Shown here one piece after another: positions 1-13,473 of a stretch of DNA of 64,000 bases. The stretch spans positions 48,845,153 through 48,909,152 of the forward strand of contig CM019217.1 of assembly GCA_009741485.1 (NCBI GenBank), written 5' to 3'. Position numbers and translations under genes: made by a program. The notes beneath the pieces are model-generated. The model was not told the DNA's origin and ran no database searches. It worked only from the letters and a program-made list of their open reading frames with translations. Source of the DNA: Malurus cyaneus samueli (Eukaryota > Chordata > Aves > Passeriformes > Maluridae). Position 1 is the stretch's first letter, and each line of letters begins with the position of its first letter.

Positions 1-669
1 CAACAAGTATTTAGATCTTAATAGATATCTAAGTTCCATGAAGAACCAAATATTTCTAGATGCTTTTTCTTTGCGCCAATACCTATTGTTTATAATTTAT
101 TTTGCCACATCCTGAAGCTATGTTTACAGTTTTCAAACTTCAGACTATTAAATTAAAACATGGCAGGATTCATAGATGTACAAAATGCCTAAACGTGCAG
201 TAAAGATCTCATTAGGAGCTATCTTCCATTGTGTTCACATCAACAGGTGATTTAAAATTATGGGGGAAAACTGAGCACAGGAGAACTTTCATTTTCATTT
301 TAGAGTAGCATGACTGTGACTAATCTTTTCAAATGGTTCCACACTGCAACTTTGGTCAAATTTTAAACTGAATATAAAGTCAATGAAGATGATCTATGCA
401 GACACATGAATTGTCCTTAAATATTTCTTCTGACAGCAAGTTTCTTATGAATGGGAATCAACACACTTATATTACCAACATGACAGTGAAGCATTAATTC
501 ACTAACATCATGTCTAACTCCCACTTTCTGGTCAATAGGTAATGAGGAGTTTGGTTTCTTTAAATCCAGCATCAAATGCCCGGTTACAGAATCCTTCAAT
601 AACATTTAAAGGTACTTTTAAAGTCTTTTTATAAAAGCAATTGGCAAGTTAGAATTCATTTTTAATAAG
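1..669. other. Sequence beyond the GSTCD 3' end
   Basis: AT-rich and without a long open frame or recognisable repeat. In other vertebrates NPNT lies beyond the GSTCD 3' end, but nothing coding for it is visible here. An extended GSTCD 3' UTR is possible. Confidence 0.5.
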
Positions 670-1221
670 CAGAATGAGGCCCAAAATATTCTGAATTTTT
701 ATTAAAATAGTCTTCCTACAGTAGTGGAATTATTTAGCAAAGTCAGGCCACCCCCTGTTGCACAGCCTTTTCAGTAACACAACAAATTTGATCTTCTCTG
801 CTCCTCTGGTGATCAGCACTGCTGGCTGATAACGGCTCTGCTTACGAACACAGACGCTGTTTTGACCATGAATGCAATTTCCAAGCAGCCAAGACACAGC
901 TTTACTGAAGAGAGAATCACCTTTCCTTCAACAAAACCAACTTCTTCTAAACTTTTACAGATGGATATAATTCCATGCACAGTCATTAGATCCAGAAACT
1001 TGTCAGTATGAGAACCAGAAGTTGCTTAATGACACATTACAAGTTGATTTGTGACGCTCTGCATGCAGTTTGCTTTTTAAGACTTTTGGGCTGCTTCCTT
1101 TTGTGAAGGCAATGCGTTCAAGATGCGGGATGTCTGGTTCCCAGCACTGCCTCTATCTGCTGGATGTCATTATGCACTGAAGATTTATGTTCAACTTCAA
1201 ATCAAATGCAAGTTTCAAACC
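670..1221 (-). other. GSTCD: GSTCD 3' UTR with a possible polyadenylation signal
   Basis: The sequence continues from the stop codon without another acceptor being needed. On the minus strand an AATAAA lies at 703-698 and an ATTAAA near 660-665. Cleavage would fall near 670-685, giving a UTR of about 550 nt. The end is an inference; other signals further left (AATAAA near 97-102) would extend it. Confidence 0.5.
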
Positions 1222-1358
1222 CTAAGCAGGGATGCCCACAAACATATTGTTCTTTGGAGAACAACTCTCTGGCTCCATAGATACAACTTGAACAGAGTAG
1301 TTATGCTCTTCTGCAGCCCATGCCCGATCCAGATCCACAAGTCCCATACACTGCTTTC
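1222..1358 (-). CDS. GSTCD: GSTCD last coding exon 12, residues 583-627 and stop
   Basis: The acceptor is CTCATTTTAG. The exon encodes GKQCMGLVDLDRAWAAEEHN, then YSVQVVSMEPESCSPKNNMF and VGIPA, followed by TAG at 1222-1224. The end SPKNNM..VG.P is the conserved GSTCD C-terminus. 3' UTR follows to the left. Confidence 0.95.
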
Positions 1359-4300
1359 CTAAAATGAGAGCAAGGGAAAGGATAGAAACTTAAAATGTAG
1401 AAACATTATCAGAAACGTGCACTTAAATATTCAATGTTAGGAAAACACATCAGTAAACCACCTAAAAAGTAAGTTCCAAATCTGCTTAAAAACATCTTAA
1501 TCTGGTTTATGTTACAAATCACATCTCTGACTTGTAACCCTCATTTAGCTAAGGCCTTGAGAAGATTATTAACTCTTTATATATGAAGAAAGGCACAACT
1601 ATTTTAAAGTATCCTCAAAGCTTACAGAAAAAAATAATACTTTAAGGTAAATGGGAAGAAGAAAAATGCCTAGTTTACCCCTTAGCTCTCTGAATTGCCA
1701 AACTTCTATTCCCTTTATAACCATAACTGCTTTCCTACTGTACTTTCACCTAAAATCTGAAAATCTCTGGTTACTGAACAGAAACAACGGACTAAAATAT
1801 CAAAAAGTGAATCTGGTGTAATTGATTTGAGACATATTAATGTAACTACTTTTAAACAAACATACTAAATTGGTAATGCAAATTAAGCTTATTTCAGATT
1901 TACCTGCAGAAAAACCCAGGAAGTACAAAGGGGTTTTTTCTACTTAAAAGATTTTCTGCTTAAAAAATTATTACAATATAGCCATAACAAGAAGATGAAA
2001 CCATTTGTCTTTACTTATTTACTGATTTTAATTGATTGTTATGTTCTGAAATACAGAATCGACTTGTCAGATTGTATTTTCAGCAGCTTGAAATTCTACT
2101 AAAAGAAAAATTTAATGCTACTTTGAAATGTTTTATCCCTAATAGTTATAGAGTCTTATATAACAAATAGAGCACAATCTTGCTTCAGTTTCAAACACAA
2201 GGATGATACCTTTTTTCTTGTTCTTGAGAGAATTGTATAGTTAAATGCGTTTGGGGTCTGAGATAAAGAGACAGGTGCACCTCGTGTTCAGCTTTGGCAA
2301 AGGAGTCTGGCATTCCAAAATACCCTCTGGAACTGCTTACCTCTCTTCCCTGAATATAAACAAAGCTTTAGTACCTGTATCCTTACCAGCCCTGTTAGGT
2401 ACCCTGGTTAGGTGCCTGTAGAAGTTTTGGGCAGGTGGCACCAACACACCCTCAGTACCCTTGTATTTCAGAGCAGATGGTGCACGTCACACTTTAATGC
2501 AGTGCTCACTCCAATCTACTCTGTCCATAGTGAGCCCATGGCCAGAACTATCTTCTCCTTCTCAGCTGAATTCCTGAGTTACAAAAGGATTTCACGACTT
2601 TCAGTTCACCAAAATTATGACATTTGGACCCTCTTCTGTCGGTGGCTTGAGATGTGAAAAGGGTAGAATTTGTTAGGAGACAATTTAGAGATAAAATAAT
2701 AAGGGAGGGCCTGAAAAAGAACTTTCCAACTCAGTCCTGTATGGATTCATATGCTGAAGGGAGAAATTACCAGTTTCTATAACCAACCAAGAGAGAACTC
2801 TGCAAATTACTTTTTGTGGCCCTATCCTCCCACATTTGTGGTTTCATAAAAAATCACCATCTGTAGCTGATTGAACAAAATGGCATTTACGTACTCTTGC
2901 CACTGACACCAATTTCATTACTCCAGTGTACACACTGAAGGGAAGCTGGGATTGTCACAAGTGGGGCCTGGCTGCCTGGGTGCTCTCAGTAAGCCTGTAA
3001 AACTCATGGAGCAGCTCTGTGTAGTCAGGTGGGCTGTAGCAATGTTCACAAAGCCATCCAACCATTCATTTTCCACTCACGTATAACTTCCACATGTAGA
3101 GGGTGATAGCCACGTCCAGTGAAAATGGTACACAGGATTTTGTTCTTTTAAGAGGGAATTGCTGTGTGTAGCAGAACTACGTTCAACTCCATCTCTTTAT
3201 GGTCACAGACACTACAGAAAGTGGTGGTAATTCCTTAGACAAATGTGTTGTTTCGGCCATGACAGTCACAGACAGAATGCTGTATTTTACAGCTTACAAG
3301 TAATGAAAGGAAATGATTTGTCACTTCTCTGAAGTCGCATAAACTCAATTAGTGGTAATTGCCAAAACAATTGTGCTGTGTTCACAACACAACCCTAAAA
3401 TACTCAAAAAGTAGCAGAATAAGTAATTTTGCCACCATTTAAAATGAGAAGAAAGTCTCCATTTGGTCAGGAAAATTTTCATTAAATGAAATATACAGTT
3501 TTTTAATTCCTGATCATGCATTGCACAAGAACAGAATTTAAAAAAACATTATTGCCATGGCTGAAACACTGACCTCATTCAATCTTCAATTGTTTGCAAG
3601 CAAACTTAAAAATACCGCCAAACAAGATTCCCAGAAAACCAGTTTTGAAGCTGAAGCAGAACACAGAAATGACAACCATATTCAATGAGATAGACTAGTA
3701 TCACATGGAACTTACAGAAAAGTAACATTCTTGAAAACAGAAAAAGGGATGATGTAGGGGGAAAGAGAGAATAAAATTATATTTGCAGTTTCTTGTCAGG
3801 GCAAACATAAAAATTACATTTGTGTTCCTTACCCCCTTCTGTCTTTTCTGACCTAGAAGCTAAATACAGCTAATTACCAGACAGGACCATACTATTTTTT
3901 TTTTTTTGACAAATACACGCTTATATATACCCTTTATACAATATCCCCTTTTACAGGTCAAATCTTATTCCACATATTTGAAATGTTCTGTATTTGTTGT
4001 CCTTCTGACCAAAGCCAGCCCAACCCCTGCAATTCAGTCTTATTGTTTGCAGCTGGCATTAGATGTTTGCCTATCAGGAGAGTTATCCCCAGTGACTACA
4101 AGCAGGACAGAGGGGGCACATGAAAAAGGGGCACACTGAAAATCACTTCTACAAATAGCCAGTGCCTTTAATGTGAGATGAACCACCAATAGCAGGACTT
4201 TAGTGAACTTCACGAAGATCTCATGCTTTTCAGAGAATCGTGGGGGAAAAAAAAAGATGAAGCAAAAAAAAAAAAAACCAGTAAAATGCAAACTAACTTT

Positions 4301-4509
4301 CTCATATTGATGATTTTGGAAGAAGAAAGGAGTTTTTACAGGATAGAAGACAACAGCAAGAGATGAAATGTGACGGAACTTAAATTTTTCAAGTGTCATG
4401 TGAAGACATCTACTTAGTGCTCCATTCACAAATGTATGATTTCTTCCTTTATGTATCAAGATAAAACCATTACTGAGATGGTTTACACAACAGCTGTAGA
4501 AATTCATAC
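1359..4509 (-). other. GSTCD: GSTCD intron 11
   Basis: No exon or recognised repeat. A slightly more GC-rich stretch, about 2230-2660, has a short plus-strand open frame that matches nothing I know. T- and A-rich tracts occur at about 3895-3909 and 4245-4276. Confidence 0.7.
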
Positions 4510-4579
4510 CAATTAGCCTACGTTCAGGTGGAAGCTGAACAGCTGTCTGATCTGCGAATCTGCAAAGGATCATGTGCTC
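4510..4579 (-). CDS. GSTCD: GSTCD coding exon 11, residues 560-583 (part)
   Basis: The 70-nt exon has its acceptor after a long T-tract (TTATAG). It encodes EHMILCRFADQTAVQLPPER, then RLI and one base of Gly-583, with donor GTATGA. The frame stays open for another roughly 156 codons into the intron, but the splice to exon 12 fits the family perfectly. Confidence 0.94.
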
Positions 4580-7500
4580 CTATAAAAAAAAAGAAAAAAA
4601 ACCAAGAAAAATCTGAATAAATGCTTAAAAGTATCAGAAATGCTGCCATGTTGAAGACAATATTTCTTAAAAAAAACCTGTGTGCAAATCCCAATTTTTA
4701 TACTGCAAATAAAGTAATAAGTGTTTGTAATCCCAACCCTTGTCCTCACGAGTATTTGTTTCTTGCTAAACTTCCTAATTCTTTGCACCAGTTGAACTGG
4801 ACGCAATGTATACAAGCCAGCATTCTTCAAAGACATCCCCAGACTAATTTTGCCTTCAAGAACGGATGAGCAACACAGCCATCTTCTAGCAGAGTCATCA
4901 TTTGGCAGCTTCTCAGCATGAATAAGCAGCCAAGACAATTCAACAGTAAATTTGAACATTCCTCCCAAGCAGTGATTTTGAATCCACAGGCTGGTGGGTC
5001 AAACTTCATCTGCCCTACTAGATCCATTCAGATCCTGAAGGCAAAGAATATCTGGCTCTGAATAGAAAGGTTTCCTCCATCAAAATGAGCACAATTTACT
5101 TCCAAACTAGCCCTGTTTCACTACCATTTTCTGCAGAGGCTTTGACAACAGCTGCTGTTGATTTCTCCCTGTTCAATCACATGGGGGGGATGGTGCAGGG
5201 GAGGGTGCAGAGTCCCATCCTCGTTTGCCTTCAATCCCCACTGCCTGTGCCAGCCCAATGGCTCCTCCAAGACCAGCCGTGCCAAGGAAGGCAAGTTAGC
5301 CAGATGGTGAGAGGAAGAGCCTGGCAGGTGTAGCAGTGAAATTGCTGCTCTGATGACAGCTGTGCTCTGTGGGACCACTGCAATATTAAGTACAGGAGAG
5401 ACTAAAACAGAACCATCTTAGAATCACACAACATTCCCAAGTCTCCTGACAATGTCATGGGGAGAAAACAGAAATGGGCAACAACAAAAAGTGCTCTCCT
5501 AAGCAAAGCTTCCAGAGCTATAGCTCTGAAACAAGGACATGTCTTGCATCCAAAAGATGCCTTATATAAAATTATGATTTTAAAGATTTTGTCCTTGTAA
5601 TAGGTGGACAGAGCAACTTCACCTAAGGATATCGCAGGTTCTTTCAGTAATCTGAAGTAAGGGTACTTATTCCAGCATCTTATTCAAGGGACATAAACAT
5701 CCAAGTCTTCACAAAAAAACTTCGTATCAAATCACAATGTTAATTCCTCCAGTACACTCCATACAATTCATAAATGCACACCTGGCCACAAAAAATTTTC
5801 CCACATATTATAAAATAAAATATTATCATCACTTGATGGACAAATACTACTCATTTAAATACAATTTATAATATCTTAATGCAAGGATATTTGTTCCACA
5901 GTACAGCTCATTTACATGAAGGTTTCCAGCTCACAGCTTCATAAAAAAAGAACATGTTATAACACATTTACGACTTAAATATGTCACACCCAGTCAGTTC
6001 CATTCAAATATGGCTATTTTTGTAGTACAGAAGATGTGAAAATGTTAAACCCAGATGTGACTACTGGAGAATGGAAAAGAAGGGGTGCCATGGACAATGT
6101 GGCACTGTCAGAAGACAAGCAGCAGTGACAGGCAGCTTTGGGAGAAAAAGAGGGATTTAGAGAAGAGGGAGAAGATCAATGTTAGCACACAACTCCTCAC
6201 CAGCCTTCAGGCACCTGATACCACTTAGCTTTTTGCAATAGCAAGCTCTCAGCTCTCTGAACCTGACCAGACCCAAGGTAAGTCTTGTCAGTTAACCTGA
6301 AAATCTGGACTGACTCCAATCCCTGGCTTCTTACAGAGGTGATCCAGAAAGATAAATTAGAGGCCTGTACAATGAGTACATTGTTTCCTCCTGACACAGT
6401 GATTAAATTGTCACATTGCCTGTTGTCAGAAATAAGAAGTATTTCTAAAATAATGATTAGAAACCTTCTAAAAAGGTATAAACAGCTAACTTGCTTACTA
6501 AAAGATCCACACCTTCAATTCCAATTAAATTTCCAAAGCTGTATTTGCAAAATTATACAGCTCTACTTTCCAATTCTCTTTGAGTCTTGATGGAATCAGA
6601 AATGTATCACAGTACAAATCTACAGCTGTGATAACCTTATTCCTTGCAACTATAAACTAATGAATTACAGCATAATGTTCTCATCAAAAAAGTTTTGGAA
6701 ATGCCAGAGTTCTGCATGTCTTTTTAGATCTTACTAAAATGAAAGATAAGAGAAATTAATTTAAAATGAGAACTGGAAGGGGTGACACTGAAAAAGTCTG
6801 GCTAACACATGGCAACTTTGGCTGCTAGCCAATAACCTGTAAGTATTAATATGAATTATAAAACCCCATCCAGCTAGCTGCATAACCGAAATTATTTATA
6901 ACTAGGATTATTTAAGGCACCAACCAGCCTAGACCAATTGTAAAGACTCTTGTGTTACTAAGAGCAGCAATATTTTTTAGCCTTATCTTTGACTCCGGTG
7001 CCCTTCTGCAACACAAATAATAAAATTCTAGAGCTTCTACAGTATTGACAAACCCCTGATGTAAATCTCCATGGATTAACAGATTAAGAAAAAAATAACT
7101 GAGTTGCAATGAGATTACACACACTATCCTTATCTAGGCATCCTTGACTTTATAATTGTAATCATCTCTGTACTGTCAACAGGTTTAACAATGCTAGTAA
7201 ATATTTTTTTTCTGAGCTAAAACCCAAGTTCTTGTGATTATGTCTTAGAGAAGTTGAAAGAAACATTAATCACAGGGAAGAAATAAAGGCAGCTCCAAAT
7301 CCACCATGCAGCTTTTATCATCTCACTCTTTGGGAATTTATTACCTGATAACTGAACTTCCCTTACAAGATGGCTGGAGATTTTCTGAATTTTTAAAACT
7401 CTTTCTAATTTAGTAATTATAAAGGATAATCTCAATTTTCCTGCCACATACAGTATCTTTAAACTGTCCCCAAAAGCATTTGGATATCAGAAACACCCTC

Positions 7501-8368
7501 CTTCACATCCATATTTATGTTACAAAGAACTATTCTGCATCTCCAAAATTTATTTCTATATTGTTGCCACAAAGAGCCCTATCTAGAATTTGACCTGTAA
7601 ATTTAGTGAAGTTTCTATATACCCTTGCTTCCCTCAAAAGGAAACATGTTCTTTCATCAAGTGCCTCTAACCTTCAAATTTCAGGTTGCTCATCACTAAC
7701 TAGTTTAAACTCGCAAGACAAAACTTAACAGATCAGTATCAGTTTTCTGCTGTCCACCTCTCTGCTCTTGTCCTTTTCCACTCCCCATTACCTTCACTCT
7801 GTCAGATATGCACGTTTCAGTGATAATTTCTCCCAAATTTCTCTCAGATTATCTCCACAGATCCCAGCTCCACAGGATCAAAAGACGCTTTAATATTTTT
7901 TTAATAATTTTGAACAACATTTTTAAAACAGAATAAAAATACTGTATAAAATTCTTGCTGATATGTATAAACTCTTCCTACTTACTATGTTTTAGACATA
8001 AATTAGAGGGAGGAATGTAATATTTAATACAACAGTTGTATTTAATACCTAATCAAATTGGTATCCTGTAGTTCAACACCCTGATACATGCTGAAGTACC
8101 TTAGGAATGGCTCACTTATACATTATGACAAAAAATGGCGTTTTTTTTGTGGAGAAACTATTTTGTTCTATTGAAGAAAAGAGCCCTTAAAAATAGATGG
8201 TGGAGAGAAAATACGATGACACCTGCACTAATAATGAACATTTCACTTAACACATGCCCATCCTTGATACTAGAAGATAACCACCTACATTTCATTTGAT
8301 AAGAAGACTCAGTGAAATGCAGGAAACTACACAAAAACATCTCCCCCTTTCCCACCTTTGTAACATAC
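4580..8368 (-). other. GSTCD: GSTCD intron 10
   Basis: Mostly AT-rich unique sequence. About 5080-5390 is more GC-rich with a G-run near 5183-5190 and open short frames on both strands that I do not recognise. No CR1 tail found. Confidence 0.7.
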
Positions 8369-8399
8369 CTTGTAGGACAAAATTTCTTTGAACTGATGA
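8369..8399 (-). CDS. GSTCD: GSTCD coding exon 10, residues 549-559 (31-nt microexon)
   Basis: A 31-nt exon encodes SHQFKEILSYK between a strong T-rich acceptor (TTTTTTTTCAG) and donor GTATGT. It restores phase between exon 9 (two bases carried) and exon 11 (phase 0). Found by the missing bridge between PRS and EHMILCRFADQ. Short exons like this are easily missed by automatic gene builders. Confidence 0.9.
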
Positions 8400-10155
8400 C
8401 TGAAAAAAAATAGATAATTCAATTAGTATCTAAAACCAGCAAAGGTAGAAAATAGAAGCAAGCAATAGATACTTGAACACAGTTTAAAGAAAACAGCAAT
8501 ATCTGAATCATATAGAAAGGCATTAAAAAATTCTAAAACCCATTACAGTTCCAGGTGACTAGAAAATGAAAAGTGTACTTGGTGGTGTCTTTTTTCCCCC
8601 TGTTACATTATTAATTAAAATTCTCTTTTTAGATCATTCTAAATACTAACATATATTTACTGTTGTTTCCTCATTGTCACAGAAACTCTTTATATATATT
8701 TAATAATACTCTAGACACACATATATTTTGTTTGTGTCACAAAAGTAAAGGGTCTTTACAATGGAACCGAGTACAGAACACAGGCACTGTGGTGATATGG
8801 CCAGGCTGTAATGTTTTATGATCACATAACCTAAGGAAAAAAGGAAAAAGCCAACCCTAAAATTTAGCTCAAGCCCAGGTTGATAATTTGTTCATAGACT
8901 TATGATGTTAGATTCAAAATTTTAGCAAACACAAACATTCTTGCAGCATTTACAGCAACAGAAGTTATCCAAGTGATGATTTTCAGTCTTTGTGGTCTAA
9001 AAACATAGCTGGTCAAAAGTTAAACATTATCCAGCAAATTTTAAAACAAATAAACTGAGAAAAACTATATGCCTGCTTAGTTTGGAAGGCTTAACACTTT
9101 ATTCCTTATTCCTTAGAAGACCTATTTGTGGTATTGTGTTGCAAGAGAAAACAAAAAGGGACATACACAAAGAGATGGAAGAATCAAACTGAATAAGAAA
9201 ACACTGTTAAATGCAAAGGTAATCAAACTAACACGTTATAAATAATTATTCTCCACAGACTTCTGTGCCAGAACACTTTGATATTATAGAAAAAGAAAAT
9301 ATTTCATATAAATGCATAATATCTTTTTAGATTTGTTGATTCCTTTTAAGAAGAATGTTTCAGTTTCTTATTTTAGAAATATATACTTAAGTCATTGATG
9401 TAATTCCTAGTAGAATTAAATCTAATTCCTCTAGGAATCCAAAATGCAAAACTCAGTTTTATGGAGAAAAAAAAAAGCCAACCAAAACACAACCCTTTTC
9501 CCCCACCTAGTTCTGACTCAGAAGGCTATTTAACCTCTTGTCTTCTGCCACTTTATGCTTATCTTTTACTTTTTATGTATATCAAAAACATTAAAATTCT
9601 TAAGCATAAGATATAGTAGTATCTCTCACAGGACAGATTCGAAGACAGAATATGTACACAATCCATTCAAAAAGTATTAAAAATATAAACTGAAATACAG
9701 GAGAGCTTATCTAGCTGGGAATAAATCAGAGGAGTTTCACAAACAGTAAACTGTGGTATAAAGCATACCCATTTCTTTAAACCAACTGCTTACATCTTTC
9801 TCTAACATTAAAACATCAATTCCCCTTCTGAGAGTAATTGTCATGCGTTTTCTATTGACTTTGTGATGTAAAGATAGAAGGTCTGCATATTAGATACTGT
9901 ATCTACTATGTTGATTGTATAAAGTCTTCTGAACCATGAACAGACAAATCCAGAAAAAAAAAATCCAGGAATTACCAATCTGTCTGCCTTTCAGGATGGG
10001 TTGACAAACAGGAAGAAACAGTTACATTGTAAGTGTGAATCAGCTTAGTCTGGTCACTCACAATGACCTCAACTGCTTAATTCTATTCTCTCCTACGATT
10101 TTATTCTTTCACTTAAATTGATATTTTATGGCTTATCTTGCAAGCTTTCGTTTAC
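8400..10155 (-). other. GSTCD: GSTCD intron 9
   Basis: AT-rich sequence with no recognised exon, repeat or RNA gene. Confidence 0.7.
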
Positions 10156-10289
10156 CTTCGTGGATATTTGAACTTGACTGTATTTTGAATGAAGCCATAG
10201 CAGCAGGGGGAGATGACAAAGGCTGCCCCTGCCCTGAGACAGTGTTCAATCACCATGTCTGTGGCCACACCACAGGCATGCAGAGCCAC
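10156..10289 (-). CDS. GSTCD: GSTCD coding exon 9, residues 505-549 (part), PCCYGF motif
   Basis: The 134-nt exon has acceptor CTGCTGTAG. It encodes VALHACGVATDMVIEHC, a linker, then SPCCYGFIQ at about 531-539. A Pro-Cys-Cys motif at this place (after beta-4) is shared with methyltransferase families such as METTL25 and Trm13 as I recall. The donor is GTAAAC, and the exon leaves two bases of the Ser-549 codon. A plus-strand reading of the same DNA from 10128 is only a shadow. Confidence 0.94.
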
Positions 10290-12694
10290 CTACAGCAGGA
10301 AAAACAAAAAACAAGGAAAGAGAATTCATCATCGGAACATTCTAAATACCATCCAGCATCTTTTGGTTGACTGAGTTACTAAAATCAGGAAGGTTTTGCA
10401 ACTAAAACTGTTACACCAAACACCTGGTCCTTAATTCTTCTATTCTTCATTCCTCTCCTTCATATCTATGTGGAGCAAAATTTAGTTTATTCTATCAACA
10501 AGGGAAGCGTCAGCACTGAAGAAGGGTCACTCACCAAAAGCATTCAAAAGGCAGGTGCACTTCATTGTGATATCAAGCAGACTAAAACCAAATCTTCAGA
10601 AAAAATAGTAGTCGTAGAATAGATAGTAACAGAAAAACTATGCGGTGATTTGGCAAAAGTCTTCATCAGGCCAAAAGGACTTAGAAATACAAAGAACTAT
10701 ATGAAAACTGGATTTCAACTAAGCACTAAGAGAAGTAACAAATACACCTGAAGGTAATAATTAAAGAGAAAAATTACGCATAAATTTAGATAATTTGACT
10801 TTACAGAGTAAAAACTTCAGAAAACAAACACTGAAGCTGGGGGAAGCATCAAATACTATTTGCCCTGTTTTAAATTTTGTTCTCTCCTTTCTCTTTTCTA
10901 TCTTTTTCTTGGCAATGGGCTCTTCAACTAAAACTAAAGTAACATTTGATCACAACTACCTGTGAGCACTGACGTGTTTGGGCAACATACAGTTTGCACC
11001 CAAATTCTTCCTGCTCTCCTACAGAAAGGCAATTTAATGCAGTACTCAATATATGGCAAGGGAAAGCAAGCAGCTCCCTCCTACCTGTACCTGGGATGCC
11101 AAATGGGTCATGTGAAATGGAGACTTTACTTCCTCTCCTCCCATGTGTTCAGTACCTCAAAGAGTAGGTCTGGTGCATACTTTAAGGACATTTCTGAGGC
11201 ACATTTCTAATTTTATGCAGCAGTGTGGATTTGTAAAACTACATTATTTGCTTTGCTTTTTGTTCACTGTAAATTTAGAGAAAAGGTTTAAAACTGCACA
11301 GCTCAGATTTCAGGGTTCAAAGCTGCCTTTCAAGGTAGAGCAACTGGAAGATAAAAACTTTGCTCTCAGATATAGATTAAAATAAAATCTTTTTTGTTCG
11401 CAGTCTTTTTGCTCAGCTAAGGAGGCCATTAATCATCGACTGAATAATAGCTGCATACAGATGGAAACAAATATTCTTGTCTCAAGCAGAACATTCAAAA
11501 TATAACAGCAAAATAATTCCACAATGAAAGCGTTCATATGAATTTAACAACAAAAATAAAACTAGTTTAACATCAGAAATAAATTCTTAATATCACAGCA
11601 ATAAGATTATCATAGAACATAATTATAATTACTTCTTCATTTATCCAAGTAGAAAACAAAGCTCTCTGCTTTGCTTGCACATTCGAAAAAGAGAGCTTGA
11701 AACGGCAGCAAATAAAACCAGTAGCTTTGCTGAGTCTGTATGACCTGTTACACCAACTGTTTTCTTCTTTGGTTTTCTGAGATCCCATTAAGTCAATAAA
11801 AAATCACAAATAAAATTAAAGACAAAGTTTTCTCAGGATATCCTATATGTTGATCTCACTATTTGAAATAAAATATAATGTGAAGACTAATGCAGATATT
11901 TGGAAATGAAGGCCTGGAAAGGAAGAATTTCCAAGTGAACTCTTCTCACATACACTTGGATTATCTTCCTTGTCATAAAACCTGAACTAGAGAAGATTTT
12001 TTTATTAAATAAAAACTCCATAGAGTTAATATTGTGTTGACTTTCAAAATAGGCCCCCAAAAATTAAGACAGGAATTCCAATGACCAAGGAAGTGGAGAC
12101 TCGTTTCATAAAACAACTGTTAAAAATTTCACACACACAATACAGTAAATTATTCATGAGATCCTGGTATTCTGAAATAGCTCTCTAATTCGCCCACTGA
12201 GATATATATGACAACATAGCACAGAAAATAAAGCTAGAGAATTGGAAATTTACACTTGGAAGCACTGGGCTAAAACCACTTATTCTTTGCTCTTCTTCCT
12301 CCACTATATTTCTGTTCCTTTCTTAAATAAACCAACCAAACAGCTGCACAGCACTGTTCTTGTACCATAAACCTTCAGGATTAACCCTCCAAACCAGGCC
12401 TTTAGATGGGTGATTTAAAGGTCAGTCTTGCATGGAAAGCTTCCACCATGCCACAGAGATTCATATTCTATGAATAGAATAAAAAACTAGACGACAGGAA
12501 TATTTAGAGTTACAAAATACTGTTTATGTCTTTTTCCTCACTAGGGCTGCAGAATTCTAGACAGAATATTCATGTCACTTGCTTTCATGGTCTGCAAGGA
12601 CATAGAGAAATTTCTTCTCTCACATATTTCAATTGTTCTAAGAATAATTAATCCAATACTGAAGTTTTGAAGTAGAAGAGTTATGGTCACTTAC
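10290..12694 (-). other. GSTCD: GSTCD intron 8
   Basis: AT-rich. A small inverted repeat (ATTCTAT/ATAGAAT, about 12466-12481) is the only local structure I noticed. Short open frames on both strands lack any recognisable family. Confidence 0.7.
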
Positions 12695-12823
12695 CCCAAT
12701 GTTAAAAGTCCCATTAAAATAGTCCAAATTTGCTTGAATGAACCAAATGTTGCTTAAACCCAGTTCATCACTTCTGTCTTTAGCACGGATCAGGGACAGC
12801 TCCTTATTTTCTATGAGTACCAC
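12695..12823 (-). CDS. GSTCD: GSTCD coding exon 8, residues 462-504
   Basis: The 129-nt exon encodes VVLIENKELSLIRAKDRSDE, then LGLSNIWFIQANLDYFNGTF and NIG. In class I methyltransferases the acidic residue at the end of beta-2 (here in LIENKE) holds the SAM ribose. Acceptor AATCTAG, donor GTAAGT, phase 0. Confidence 0.95.
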
Positions 12824-13207
12824 CTAGATTTCATGCATAGGAGAAAGTAGGCAAAATACTATTGAGAAATTGAAATACAACATTACCAAGCAGAAAACTT
12901 TGTAGTTTGTTGAGAAAACCTCTGAATTACTTGTGGCAGAGTCTGAAATCTACAAAACTACTAGCTGGAAATCCAGTAACAATCAAAGACATTTAACACT
13001 GGCCAATATTATTCAGCTTGCAAATATTTTACTTTCCTATTACTTTTGTCTTCTCTGGAAAGCACCACACACATTTGCAGATTATGCTAAAAATTTGCAC
13101 GTTTCAAACCTAAGTCTTCTGCTGAGGTAACTGTGACTTCTATAAGTCCTCTCTACATACAAATCTTTTAAATGAGATTACCACAGATCTTTTTATTGAG
13201 AATTTAC
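12824..13207 (-). other. GSTCD: GSTCD intron 7
   Basis: A short, 384-nt intron with nothing recognised inside apart from its splice sites. Confidence 0.8.
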
Positions 13208-13252
13208 CTGACATGATGGCATCATATAAGCAAGAACAATTCCAACATGGCC
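13208..13252 (-). CDS. GSTCD: GSTCD coding exon 7, residues 447-461 (45-nt exon)
   Basis: The acceptor is TTTTCACAG. The exon encodes GHVGIVLAYMMPSCQ, completing the GGG-H-x-G SAM-binding loop begun in exon 6, and the donor is GTAAAT. It is small and phase 0 at both ends, so skipping would keep frame but remove half of the cofactor loop. Confidence 0.95.
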
Positions 13253-13473
13253 CTGTGAAAAGAAACACAAACAAAAAAAATTGAGCCACTTTTCAGTGTT
13301 CCCTGCTGTTCACTCATTACCTGATAAGCACCTCCATACCAATGAGAGAACATTTGAAAGCAGCCAAAATTTCAGCATTTGCCCTTCTGCTTTGCTTTGT
13401 GATAGCAACCACCTAGAACTGCAAAGACAGATGAAAGCTGAAATAAATTACACCACATAAAAATATATATTAC

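Noticed and set aside
2230..2660. Suspected LTR or DNA transposon from raised GC content
   Set aside because: No terminal repeats, target-site duplication, or known internal motif could be seen.
5417..5465. Possible reversed CR1 tail
   Set aside because: Only a few short words resemble it and the order breaks down after about 20 bases.
10128..10370. Plus-strand 80-codon frame
   Set aside because: Antisense shadow of GSTCD exon 9, which is the well supported reading.
12466..12481. ATTCTAT/ATAGAAT inverted repeat as a CR1 end (CR1 tails end in ATTCTATG-type units)
   Set aside because: No CR1 body next to it. A 7-bp inverted repeat in AT-rich DNA is expected by chance.
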